This document shows positions 1 through 6,782 of a stretch of DNA of 13,230 nt, piece by piece. How positions within the stretch are numbered: position 1 is the stretch's first letter; each line of letters starts with the position of its first letter. Source of the DNA: Lachnospiraceae bacterium (GTDB lineage: Bacteria; Bacillota_A; Clostridia; Lachnospirales; Lachnospiraceae); contig JAFUEG010000374.1 of NCBI GenBank assembly GCA_017464045.1, positions 1 through 13,230 of the forward strand, written 5' to 3'. The translations under genes were made by a program, and so were the position numbers. Under the pieces are notes generated by a model. It worked only from the letters and a program-made list of their open reading frames with translations. It was not told the DNA's origin and made no database searches.

Positions 1-540
1 AGGAGCCTTGCCAACAAGCTGTCTGTAACCACGTTTATGAAGTGATGTACCGGATGTATCGATTCCTATTGAAACCATATCCTTAAATATGAATACTCTT
101 ATCGGATACTCATCTCCATCCTCTTCAAAATGATTAATATGATAAGTCTGTTTCATTCTGTCGACTATTGCTTTTTTTACAATCGACTGTATGGAACTTC
201 CCGAAAAAAGTGCACTCTTGTTGGTCGTAGCCTTAGTCACCCAAAATTTAGCATCCCTTGGCAGATATTCCTCCCAAGGAAGTGCCTTTGTCCCTTCAAA
301 AAGCTCATCAAAAGTAACCGCCGTAAAGCTTCCCATTTTTAAAAGAATTCTCTCGGCAGTTCTTATAAATATATTGGCACGTGGAATAACAGTTTCATCG
401 CCCTTAAAAGTAACTCTTCCGTCTTCAACCGAAACAATCTCATATCCCAAATCCGATATTTCTCTTTTTAGCACTGATTCCAATCCGAAATGACACGGTG
501 CTATAAGTTCAAATTCTTTATTAATCATATTATTACTCAT
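1..540 (-). CDS. THUMP-domain class I SAM-dependent RNA methyltransferase (YpsC/RlmL-like), N-terminal part
   Basis: The gene runs off the left edge; 180 codons are visible from ATG at 540 with no stop. The visible protein opens with FELIAPCHFGLESVLKREI and continues through a region typical of the ferredoxin-like plus THUMP N-terminal half of the YpsC/RlmL family: GRVTFKGDE at about 45, RTAERILLKMG at about 65, and FEEDGDEYPIRVF near 140. It ends in TSLHKRGYRQLVGKAP, the family segment just before the methyltransferase domain. Family members usually have about 370-390 residues, so the Rossmann domain with its SAM-binding and NPPYG-type motifs should lie outside the window. The known role is N2-methylation of guanine in 23S rRNA. 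Start choice: AAGGAT lies about 7 bases upstream, and a near-consensus promoter lies at 584-612. A second in-frame ATG four codons in is possible. The family call is from sequence recognition; the exact target base is not determinable here. Confidence 0.85.
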   Translation of the reverse strand, partial: MSNNMINKEFELIAPCHFGLESVLKREISDLGYEIVSVEDGRVTFKGDETVIPRANIFIRTAERILLKMGSFTAVTFDELFEGTKALPWEEYLPRDAKFWVTKATTNKSALFSGSSIQSIVKKAIVDRMKQTYHINHFEEDGDEYPIRVFIFKDMVSIGIDTSGTSLHKRGYRQLVGKAP

Positions 541-583
541 ACATTTTATCCTTCTTAACCAAAATTATGGCATATTCCATTTT

Positions 584-612
584 ATTTTAAAACTCCACAC
601 AAGCAGTGTCAA
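584..612 (-). promoter_or_regulatory. Sigma-A-like promoter for the RNA methyltransferase gene
   Basis: Reading the minus strand, TTGACA (612-607) is followed by a 17-base spacer and TAAAAT (589-584). This is a perfect -35, a 5/6 -10 and ideal spacing. Transcription would begin near 577, giving a leader of about 37 bases before the ATG at 540. Confidence 0.7.
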
Positions 613-686
613 GAGCAGATGTGTCGTGGTACAGGCATCCTGCAACATATGTGATAAGATACCTTCCACACTGACACATATTTAAA

Positions 687-692
687 TATAAT
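687..692 (+). promoter_or_regulatory. Candidate -10 element for the rhodanese gene
   Basis: TATAAT stands about 50 bases upstream of the TTG start. No convincing -35 lies 16-18 bases further upstream (TTCCAC at 664-669 is poor). The region carries an inverted repeat, ATGTGTC (619-625) with GACACAT (673-679), that could be a regulator site. Only the -10 hexamer is directly supported. Confidence 0.3.
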
Positions 693-740
693 GAATATTT
701 TAAAAGTAGGTGATGAATTTTGTTAAAGGAGGCGGACATT

Positions 741-1049
741 TTGAGATTTCGTAATATTAATATTAGGAACATCATGAATGAAGCAATCAATAACGAAGGA
801 ATAATAGTAGACGTAAGAGAAATGGAAGAATTCGCAAAGGGTCATATACCTATGGCTATCAATCTGCCTCTTTCAGATATAGAAAACGGAAAGGTTGGTT
901 TACCAAAGAACAAGATAATACTTGTTTATTGTGAAAATGGCGGTGCAAGTATGATGGCTGCACGTATACTTTCCGGTAATGGTTACAATGTAATAAACAC
1001 TATTGGAGGATTGAATAATTACAGAGGTGCTCTTACAAGGAAACGGTAA
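741..1049 (+). CDS. Single-domain rhodanese-like protein
   Basis: A 102-residue protein made of one rhodanese domain. It shows DVRE (24-27), the GHIPMAINLPL segment (34-44, family pattern GHIPGAxNxP), and an active-site loop CENGGAS (64-70) whose Cys64 would carry the persulfide. It ends with the usual GYNVINTIGGLNNYRG. Small rhodaneses move sulfane sulfur in the cytoplasm; there is no signal peptide. Start choice: the open frame extends back to a TTG at 720, but AAAGGAGG (725-732) lies inside that extension and sits 8 bases before TTG 741, so 741 is the likelier start. The first ATG (774) would remove the first strand. It is divergent from the RNA methyltransferase, and no sulfur-metabolism neighbour is visible, so the acceptor is unknown. 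Confidence 0.88.
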   Translation: MRFRNINIRNIMNEAINNEGIIVDVREMEEFAKGHIPMAINLPLSDIENGKVGLPKNKIILVYCENGGASMMAARILSGNGYNVINTIGGLNNYRGALTRKR

Positions 1050-1061
1050 AAAATTATAAGC

Positions 1062-1090
1062 ATCTGATTAACAGATATTTTTTATTTTTT
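1062..1090 (+). terminator. Weak rho-independent terminator after the rhodanese gene
   Basis: ATCTG (1062-1066), a five-base loop ATTAA and CAGAT (1072-1076) are followed by two T runs. The stem is only 5 bp, so termination may be partial. Confidence 0.45.
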
Positions 1091-1209
1091 ATGTATATTC
1101 CTTTTAATATATGTCCATAATTAGAGTGTAAGGCTTGTTAAATAAAGCCAAAACATATTAATATATCCGCTTTTTGCAGATATTGACATAGTAAGGAGGA
1201 ATAGCAGAC

Positions 1210-1350
1210 ATGTCATCTAAGAATCAGTCAAAGAATCAGGCTGGTAACAAGAACAGCCAGACTAACAGCCAGAACAATACAGGCTCTAACAATCAGTCAA
1301 ACAACCAGAGCAACAATTCTAAGGACAGCAAACAGGAAAACTGTGATTAA
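1210..1350 (+). CDS. Small Asn/Gln/Ser-rich protein of unknown function
   Basis: A 46-residue ORF with start ATG at 1210 and stop TAA at 1348. GGAGG (1195-1199) lies 10 bases upstream, and a strong terminator follows 16 bases after the stop. That is the full anatomy of an expressed single gene. The protein is extremely biased: mostly Asn, Gln, Ser and Lys, with no aromatic residue and almost no hydrophobic ones, ending QENCD with one Cys. It has no signal peptide or membrane segment and should be disordered. In bulk composition it resembles gamma-type small acid-soluble spore proteins (SspE-like), which are short and Gln/Asn/Ser-rich, but I see no clear SspE repeat. The spore link is inference, supported only loosely by pdaA elsewhere in the window. 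A sigma-F/G-like -10 (CATATTA, 1154-1160) is present without a matching -35. I do not recognise the family with certainty. Confidence 0.72.
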   Translation: MSSKNQSKNQAGNKNSQTNSQNNTGSNNQSNNQSNNSKDSKQENCD

Positions 1351-1366
1351 TTAAATACAAAAGTGA

Positions 1367-1408
1367 AGACCGGTACACTTAAAAAAGGGGTACCGGTCTA
1401 TATTTTTT
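1367..1408 (+). terminator. Strong rho-independent terminator
   Basis: A perfect 10-bp stem, AGACCGGTAC (1367-1376) with GTACCGGTCT (1390-1399), has a 13-base loop and a T run at 1403-1408. It ends the small Asn/Gln-rich gene. Confidence 0.9.
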
Positions 1409-1416
1409 AATTGCAA

Positions 1417-1445
1417 TTGTAATCGATTTATAATAAAATTATTAT
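1417..1445 (+). promoter_or_regulatory. Probable promoter of the cytidylate-kinase-like gene
   Basis: TTGTAA (1417-1422), a 17-base spacer and TATTAT (1440-1445) match the sigma-A consensus at 4/6 and 5/6. The element lies between the upstream terminator and the RBS AAAGGGGG (1461-1468). A TATAAT at 1429-1434 is an alternative -10 with a poorer -35. Confidence 0.45.
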
Positions 1446-1475
1446 ATGAGATTTATAGTCAAAGGGGGTTTTATT

Positions 1476-1997
1476 ATGGCAAATCAGATTATAATAACTA
1501 TCGGACGAGAATACGGAAGCGGCGGACATGAAATTGCAAAGAAAATTGCTGAGCATTTTGGTTTTAATATGTATGACAGAAGTGTTTTAGATGAAATGGC
1601 AAATGATCAGCCGGATGTTTCAACAAGTGTCTTAGAGGAACTCCAATTTGACTACATAAAAAATAAAGCTGCTGAGCGCGAATCCTTTGTAGTAGTCGGA
1701 AGATGTGCAGAAACAGTACTAAGAGACAGATATAACATAATCAGTATATTTGTAACCGCTGATTTAGAAGACAGAATCAAACGTGTTAAGCGTAAATATA
1801 ATATAGAAACCGAAGGAGAAGCAACCAACAAAATCAAGCGTCACGACCGTACAAGACGAAATTACCACAACAGCCACTCAGAATCCGAATGGAGTGATGC
1901 AACAACCTATGATTTAACAATCAACAGCAGTCGTCTTGGAATCGAGGGAACAACCAAATTTCTAATTGATTACATAGACCGTATTAATAATAAATAA
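1476..1997 (+). CDS. Cytidylate kinase-like family protein (short form)
   Basis: A 173-residue protein. A P-loop variant GREYGSGG (10-17) opens the protein after the first strand IIITI. GRCAETVLRD (75-84) is the family's second-strand motif, and the Arg-rich RHDRTRRNY (122-130) corresponds to the LID. WSDATTYDLTINSSRLGIEGT (139-159) matches the conserved C-terminal segment. These fit the cytidylate-kinase-like family (Pfam Cytidylate_kin2), P-loop kinases of unproven substrate that usually exist beside a true cmk. Oddity: members I know are about 200 residues; here the stretch between FNMYDRSVLDEMA and KNKAAERES is contracted by roughly 25 residues, so the nucleotide-binding insert is reduced. 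Start choice: AAAGGGGG lies 7 bases before ATG 1476. The frame extends back to 1446, but that would place the RBS inside the gene. It is a single-gene unit ended by the hairpin at 2001-2039. Confidence 0.82.
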   Translation: MANQIIITIGREYGSGGHEIAKKIAEHFGFNMYDRSVLDEMANDQPDVSTSVLEELQFDYIKNKAAERESFVVVGRCAETVLRDRYNIISIFVTADLEDRIKRVKRKYNIETEGEATNKIKRHDRTRRNYHNSHSESEWSDATTYDLTINSSRLGIEGTTKFLIDYIDRINNK

Positions 1998-2000
1998 AAC

Positions 2001-2039
2001 AAAAGTGTGTCACGGAAACTGCTCCCATGACACACTTTT
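2001..2039. terminator. Bidirectional terminator between convergent genes
   Basis: A 12-bp perfect stem, AAAAGTGTGTCA (2001-2012) with TGACACACTTTT (2028-2039), has a 15-base loop. T-rich tails on both strands let it serve the plus-strand kinase-like gene and the minus-strand carbohydrate-binding gene. Its stem sequence recurs in the hairpin at 4187-4233. Confidence 0.88.
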
Positions 2040-2043
2040 CATT

Positions 2044-4098
2044 TTACCAGCATACGTTTACAAATCCGTAACATTCCTGTCCTATAATGTTGCCATCTTC
2101 ATCGTAAACTCTGAAAAGAGTCCAATAATATCCGTATTCCGGCTGCCAAATTGTCCAAAATGCATTACCCTCCGATACATAGCATCTTCCGGTTGTATAT
2201 ATCCATGCATCTTGTCCGTCTCTTAATAATGTACAATCTAAAATAAGTAATTCATAACTGTAAGCTTGATTTGGATTTTCATAAGATTCAACTCCTATTA
2301 AATATCCGCCGCCTTCACCCCACCATGGCATCTGACATATTCCTTTAATTACATCAGAAGTTGTATTGGTATCAGATGACGAAGTTGTATTTGATGATGT
2401 ATCTGACTGACTGTTGTCAGTTGTCGGTTGTACATTATTGGCTGTCGGTTGCTGCATGTTACCACCCGGCTGCATATTGCCACCAGGCTGCATATTACCA
2501 CCGGGCTGCATGTTTCCTTGTCCTGAAGCACCATTTCCGGCTGAAGCAGTTGATGTTGCCACTGCACTTCCATTTACATATAATGTATATGAATCGCCTT
2601 CAGTAATCGAGTCGGATGAAAAAACTATATGATTAGCATTTTTTACAGCTGTAACACTGTATATGGTATTTCCTGAAGAATCCTTAATAACAATAGAATT
2701 TCCTGATGAAATTTGAACGGAAGATGAACTGTTTGAGTTTTGATTCATGCCTCCCATTCCGCCCATATTATTCATACCATTGTTTCCAAATGCCACGTAT
2801 GTTCCGCTTGTAGGAGTTGTTGCCATACCTGACATTCCTACTCCGATAATGGTTCCTCCGCTTACCGTCCAGCTGCTGTTGTCACCATAATCTATAGCAC
2901 AGTTTCCATTATCAGCAGCTCCAAATACATTTGTAATACCTCCGGAAACATTTAACGTTCCATTAGAGTCAAGCCCATCTCCGCCTGCATTTATAGTCCA
3001 TGTACCACCCGATATTGTAAGATCATACGAATAATTTGTAAGGTCACTGTTTGCAGCATTTAGTCCATCATCTGAAGTGGTTATACTGCCTGATCCCGAA
3101 TAGAGTGTAACAGTTGCTCCTTCAAGTCCTTCATAAGCTGAATTAATGGTTATGCTTGGACCTGATGATGAACCTGATGTACCTGCTACTAACGCATATT
3201 CTGCATGTATACCATCATCACCTGCCGTAATTGTATATGTTCCTCCCAAAGCATTAACATTATTGGCATGTATAGCATCATCAGCAGCATTTATCGTTAT
3301 GTATCCGCCAAGAATATTTAAATCTGCAGCAGCCTGAATACCATCATCTGCAGCAGTTACATTTATTGAACCGCCTGTTATGGAGATGTTTCCTACAGAG
3401 GTAGTATCATCATCGTCCGGTTCTGCCTTTATGCCATCACCGCCGGTACTTGTAAGATTTAATATTCCTCCATTAACAGAAACAGCATTGTCACTCGCAA
3501 GTGCATTATTTGCAGCAGTTACATTTATTGTTACAGAACCCTTTATAGTAATTGCAGAAAGTGCACCGCCCTTAATTCCGTTTTTACATGATGAACCATC
3601 AGCGTTTAATATTCCTGAACCGGTAATTATTAAAGATGAACTTCCATTTGCTTTTATTACTGCGCCTTCAAAATCATCTGAAACGTCATCATCTGCAGGA
3701 TCTTCCGCATCAGTCAGTGTATTGGTACCCTCAACATCAATAGTTACACTGCTTTCTTTTTTCAAAAGAATTGGCGCAGAATTTGAACATGAAAGTGTTA
3801 ATCCATTTAGAATAATAGTAACATCCGTTATTCCTTTTTTTACAACTATCTGTCCTTCACTGCATGAGCCTGTTACCTCATATGTTCCTGCAGCAGTAAT
3901 TGTTAGAACGGTTTCTTCAATACTGTATCCTGACCCGCTTGCAGAAGCAGCTATACCACTGTCAGAAAATGTAAATGTGTTATCTGCAGCATAGCTTTTT
4001 ATTACGCCAATTCCCGTATATGAAAAAAGGGATAACGTAAATATCAAAGCTATCGCTATAGCTAACGTATTCTTTTTGCCTTTAGATAAAATCATCAT
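2044..4098 (-). CDS. Secreted beta-helix carbohydrate-binding protein (Cthe_2159-like) with Trp/Cys-rich C-terminal module
   Basis: About 684 residues. The N-terminus is a signal peptide: a KGKK charge cluster, a hydrophobic core of about 20 residues, then a likely cut after KSYA before ADNTF. The next 450 or so residues are a repeating right-handed beta-helix. Coils recur with DGI-A-type turns (DGIKAE, DGIQAA, DAIHAN, DGIHAE, DGLNAA, DGLDSN) alternating with ITGGSINV-like strands. This matches the Cthe_2159 family (Pfam PF14262), whose founding member binds cellulose and acidic sugars and carries calcium; the acidic DD turns fit metal binding. A Met/Gly/Asn stretch, three exact QPGGNM units and a Ser/Thr/Asp linker follow. 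The last 101 residues form a separate module with seven Trp and five Cys that I cannot assign. Start choice: GGAGG ends one base before the ATG at 4104, too close, so ATG 4098 (7-base spacing) or 4095 is preferred. No catalytic motif or sortase signal is visible. Confidence 0.85.
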   Translation of the reverse strand: MMILSKGKKNTLAIAIALIFTLSLFSYTGIGVIKSYAADNTFTFSDSGIAASASGSGYSIEETVLTITAAGTYEVTGSCSEGQIVVKKGITDVTIILNGLTLSCSNSAPILLKKESSVTIDVEGTNTLTDAEDPADDDVSDDFEGAVIKANGSSSLIITGSGILNADGSSCKNGIKGGALSAITIKGSVTINVTAANNALASDNAVSVNGGILNLTSTGGDGIKAEPDDDDTTSVGNISITGGSINVTAADDGIQAAADLNILGGYITINAADDAIHANNVNALGGTYTITAGDDGIHAEYALVAGTSGSSSGPSITINSAYEGLEGATVTLYSGSGSITTSDDGLNAANSDLTNYSYDLTISGGTWTINAGGDGLDSNGTLNVSGGITNVFGAADNGNCAIDYGDNSSWTVSGGTIIGVGMSGMATTPTSGTYVAFGNNGMNNMGGMGGMNQNSNSSSSVQISSGNSIVIKDSSGNTIYSVTAVKNANHIVFSSDSITEGDSYTLYVNGSAVATSTASAGNGASGQGNMQPGGNMQPGGNMQPGGNMQQPTANNVQPTTDNSQSDTSSNTTSSSDTNTTSDVIKGICQMPWWGEGGGYLIGVESYENPNQAYSYELLILDCTLLRDGQDAWIYTTGRCYVSEGNAFWTIWQPEYGYYWTLFRVYDEDGNIIGQECYGFVNVCW
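2461..2514 (-). repeat. In-frame tandem repeat, 18-base unit x3
   Basis: Three near-identical 18-base units encode QPGGNM in tandem at the start of the linker between the beta-helix and the C-terminal module. Third-position differences exist between copies, so the protein repeat appears maintained rather than just duplicated. Such tracts change length easily by slippage. Confidence 0.85.
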
Positions 4099-4153
4099 AA
4101 GCATACCTCCTTTGACATTATTTACACATCTATGAATTAATTATCATACACTC

Positions 4154-4185
4154 AATATAATATACAAACCTTAACTGAACCTTAA
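4154..4185 (-). promoter_or_regulatory. Promoter with OmpR/PhoB-type direct repeat upstream of the carbohydrate-binding gene
   Basis: On the minus strand, TTAAGGTT occurs at 4185-4178 and again at 4174-4167, an 11-base period. TATATT -10 candidates follow at 4164-4159 and 4159-4154. No good -35 exists at the expected place; with the downstream -10 the repeats occupy that site. This architecture is typical of promoters activated by winged-helix response regulators. The regulator itself is not in the window. Confidence 0.5.
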
Positions 4186-4186
4186 A

Positions 4187-4233
4187 AAAAGTGTGTCAAC
4201 GAAAATAATTTTCATTTCCGTTGACACACTTTT
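4187..4233. terminator. Terminator hairpin after pgi
   Basis: A 15-bp perfect stem, AAAAGTGTGTCAACG (4187-4201) with CGTTGACACACTTTT (4219-4233), is followed on the minus strand by a run of seven T. It lies 38 bases beyond the pgi stop. It also has a T-rich plus-strand tail. Its stem shares 12 bp with the hairpin at 2001-2039 but in inverted orientation. Confidence 0.88.
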
Positions 4234-4270
4234 AATTATTTGTTAAAAAGCATCTGTCTTAGTATCACAT

Positions 4271-5626
4271 TTACTTTCCAAGTCTTGCGAGAAGCTCGGC
4301 TCTTCTTTCTTCGTTGCCCGGCTTGCCAAGAAGTGCAAACATGTTCTTCTTGTAGCTTTCTACACCCGGCTGGTTAAATGGATTAACGCCAAGTACATAT
4401 CCGCTTACACCACAGGCAAATTCGAATACATAGAAGAGTTCTCCAATTGTAAGCTCATCTATCTTATCAATATCAACTCTGATATTAGGAATTCCACCAT
4501 CAACGTGTGCAAGGATTGTTCCGTTCATAGCACACTTATTAACAAAATCAACTGTCTGACCGGTGAGGTAATTAAGTCCGTCTAAGTCAACAGGCTCCTC
4601 TTCCATGATAACAGTCTCTCTTGAATTAAGCACATTTATAACAGTCTCATAGTGGTTCTGAGTACCCTCCTGGATAAACTGTCCAAGTGAATGAAGGTCA
4701 GTAGTCAAATCTACAGCAGTTGGGAAAATACCCTTTCCATCCTTACCCTCGCTCTCGCCGTAAAGCTGCTTCCACCACTCTGATACATAGTGAAGAGATG
4801 GCTCATAATTAGCAAGGATTTCCATACCGAGACCTTTTTCATGAAGTACATTTCTGACTGCAGCATACTTCATGGCATCATTATTATCAAATTCATCATT
4901 TATGCAGTACTCTCTTGCATTTGCTGCACCCTGCATAAGCTTATCTATATCTGCTCCGCTTACAGCAATTGGAAGTAAACCAACAGCAGTAAGTACTGAG
5001 AAACGTCCTCCTACATCATCAGGTACTACAAATGTCTCGTAACCTTCCTCTGTAGCAAGTGTCTTAAGTGCTCCCTTTGCCTTATCGGTTGTTGCATATA
5101 TTCTCTTAGCAGCCTCTTCCTTACCGTACTTAGCTTCAAGCTTCTTCTTGAAGATTCTGAATGCGATTGCCGGTTCAGTAGTTGTACCTGACTTTGAAAT
5201 TACATTTACGGAAAAATCCTTGTCTGCAATTGCATCCATAAGGTTTGCAAGGTATGTACTGCTTATGTTATTACCGCAATAATAAATCTCAGGAGTCTTA
5301 CGAACCTCCTTAGTTACTGAGTTATAGAAGGAATGACGAAGTGCTTCGATAGCTGCTCTTGCACCAAGGTATGAACCACCGATACCTATAACTACAAGTA
5401 CATCTGAATCACTCTGAATCTTTGCTGCTGCCTTCTTGATTCTGTCAAACTCTTCCTTATCATAATCTACAGGAAGGTCAATCCATCCAAGGAAATCATT
5501 TCCTTCGCCTGTCTTCTCAAGAAGAGTCTTCTTTGCAGCCTTAACTCTTTCGCTCATAGCTGCTACATCTTCTTTGGAAGCCTTAAACTCTGTGTTGCTA
5601 AAATCAAATTTAACTGTCTTTGCCAT
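4271..5626 (-). CDS. pgi: Glucose-6-phosphate isomerase
   Basis: A 451-residue protein, the normal length for the short Firmicutes-type enzyme. It interconverts glucose 6-phosphate and fructose 6-phosphate in the cytoplasm at the entry of glycolysis. Two SIS domains are visible: [11 protein letters not shown] (81-91), [14 protein letters not shown] (144-157) for phosphate binding, and [14 protein letters not shown] (206-219). Catalytic residues by family position are Glu291 in LYGESEG, His312 in TTDLHSLGQ, and Lys426 in the closing signature [16 protein letters not shown]. Start choice: the frame extends upstream to 5680, but AAGGAGA about 7 bases before ATG 5626 and the start [10 protein letters not shown] fit the family; the extension overlaps the promoter. 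It appears monocistronic, ended by the hairpin at 4187-4233. Confidence 0.97.
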   Translation of the reverse strand: MAKTVKFDFSNTEFKASKEDVAAMSERVKAAKKTLLEKTGEGNDFLGWIDLPVDYDKEEFDRIKKAAAKIQSDSDVLVVIGIGGSYLGARAAIEALRHSFYNSVTKEVRKTPEIYYCGNNISSTYLANLMDAIADKDFSVNVISKSGTTTEPAIAFRIFKKKLEAKYGKEEAAKRIYATTDKAKGALKTLATEEGYETFVVPDDVGGRFSVLTAVGLLPIAVSGADIDKLMQGAANAREYCINDEFDNNDAMKYAAVRNVLHEKGLGMEILANYEPSLHYVSEWWKQLYGESEGKDGKGIFPTAVDLTTDLHSLGQFIQEGTQNHYETVINVLNSRETVIMEEEPVDLDGLNYLTGQTVDFVNKCAMNGTILAHVDGGIPNIRVDIDKIDELTIGELFYVFEFACGVSGYVLGVNPFNQPGVESYKKNMFALLGKPGNEERRAELLARLGK

Positions 5627-5665
5627 AATATATCTCCTTATCTTTTTTATTTCTAAAACAACTAA

Positions 5666-5694
5666 ATTATATTTTATCATTTAGGTGTTATGAA
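5666..5694 (-). promoter_or_regulatory. Promoter of pgi
   Basis: On the minus strand, TTCATA (5694-5689; 4/6 to TTGACA), a 17-base spacer and a perfect TATAAT (5671-5666) lie 40 bases upstream of the pgi ATG. Confidence 0.6.
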
Positions 5695-5757
5695 TACAAG
5701 GAAAATATTATGCATTTTGCTTATAAATCAACAATTCTAAGCGTAGCTGATATTAAT

Positions 5758-5783
5758 TTTACTAAAAGGACAATTTTAGTAAA
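5758..5783 (-). terminator. Possible AT-rich terminator after pdaA
   Basis: TTTACTAAAA (5758-5767) pairs perfectly with TTTTAGTAAA (5774-5783) around a six-base loop, directly after the pdaA stop. The stem has a single G-C pair and the downstream T tract on the minus strand is interrupted, so it is likely weak. Confidence 0.45.
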
Positions 5784-6782
5784 TTAATTTAATTCATTAA
5801 GGCTTGCAAACCGATATCCTTCGGCCTTTAAATTTTGTATCACGGTTTGCAGAGCCTCAGAATTAGATGCTGATACATTGTGCATAAGTATAATCGCACC
5901 ATTGTGGTGATACTTATTAAAATGATTAATTACATAATCTGCACCGGGTTGTTTATTTACATCATAATCCAAGTACGCCATACTCCAGAATATAGTCTTA
6001 AACCCTAAGTCATGGATGATTGCAAGAGTTCGCGCGCTGTATTCTCCACACGGTGGGCGAAGGTAAGGATCCATAGCATATCCTGTAGCCTCCTTCATAT
6101 AATCTGCACAGCCGTTTATTTCCTGTATAATCTCCTCATATGACTTCGTTGGTAATGACGGATGGGTTATGGTATGGTTTCCAACCTGATGTCCCTCCTC
6201 CTTCATTCTTTTAGTTAAATCTATGTTATCTCTTATATATGTCTTAGTCACGAAGAAGCATGCCGGCACATCTTCTTCGGCAAGCACATCGAGTATATGA
6301 CCGGTATATCCATTTTCATATCCGCAATCAAAGGTAAGATATATTACCTTTTCATCCTCTGTTACATTTTCGTCCAGATAATAGGCGCCATAATCTGACA
6401 AATTAACCTTATCATCGCAGCCGCTTGGTCCATGATTATTATCCCGCTTAAACCACCATGCAAGCTTTTCATTGCTAAAATTGTAATAATATTCCTTCTC
6501 ACGAATACTATTTATAATCGGCTGGTTTATGTATCTTGCATCTGTACCATATTTATTCTCAGCTGTATAATTGTCATCATCCGTATCATCATAATATCTT
6601 ATATATATTTCATCATCACGTTTTATCTTATTATCAGATTTTTCATTTACTGTTTCCTTTATACTTTTTTCATTTGCTGTTTTTTTTCTGTAGCTTATAA
6701 AACTCTGACTTTTTATAAGCCAAAAAAATGTCACAGCACAAAGAGTAAATAATAATACCTTTAAAAACTTTATTTTTTTCAA
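5784..6782 (-). CDS. pdaA: PdaA-like polysaccharide deacetylase (muramic delta-lactam formation in spore cortex)
   Basis: A 332-residue protein. Residues 7-24 form a signal anchor, followed by a charged, disordered segment to about 75. Residues 105-330 match PdaA: the WWFKRDNNHGPS motif (109-120), NodB motif 1 TFDCGYENGY (150-159, Asp152), metal-binding His203 and His207 in GNHTITH, RPPCGEYS (242-249) with Arg242, and His301 in ILMHNVS. PdaA-type enzymes N-deacetylate muramic acid during delta-lactam formation in spore cortex, so the organism probably sporulates. Cys replaces the second acidic residue of canonical TFDDG (Asn in B. subtilis PdaA, from memory). The start is TTG: the upstream gene's TGA overlaps it by two bases (TTGA), implying translational coupling, and AAGGGA lies about 10 bases upstream. 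General chitooligosaccharide deacetylase is less likely because of the FKRxNNH signature. Confidence 0.88.
   Translation of the reverse strand: MKKIKFLKVLLFTLCAVTFFWLIKSQSFISYRKKTANEKSIKETVNEKSDNKIKRDDEIYIRYYDDTDDDNYTAENKYGTDARYINQPIINSIREKEYYYNFSNEKLAWWFKRDNNHGPSGCDDKVNLSDYGAYYLDENVTEDEKVIYLTFDCGYENGYTGHILDVLAEEDVPACFFVTKTYIRDNIDLTKRMKEEGHQVGNHTITHPSLPTKSYEEIIQEINGCADYMKEATGYAMDPYLRPPCGEYSARTLAIIHDLGFKTIFWSMAYLDYDVNKQPGADYVINHFNKYHHNGAIILMHNVSASNSEALQTVIQNLKAEGYRFASLNELN

Noticed and set aside
1154..1160. CATATTA as a sigma-F/G promoter for the small Asn/Gln-rich gene
   Set aside because: No GHATR-type -35 lies 17-18 bases upstream; a bare -10 match is too weak to call.
2461..2514. Short regular repeats considered as a CRISPR array
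   Set aside because: The units are contiguous, without spacers, in frame, and encode a QPGGNM linker.
3380..3994. A 204-codon plus-strand open frame opposite the carbohydrate-binding gene
   Set aside because: It is antisense to a clearly coding repetitive gene, has no RBS, and its Pro/Ser/Ile-rich product mirrors the repeat codons of the true gene.
5627..5680. N-terminal extension of pgi to an upstream start
   Set aside because: It would run over the TATAAT promoter and the RBS, and family members start at MAK/MS-type N-termini corresponding to 5626.
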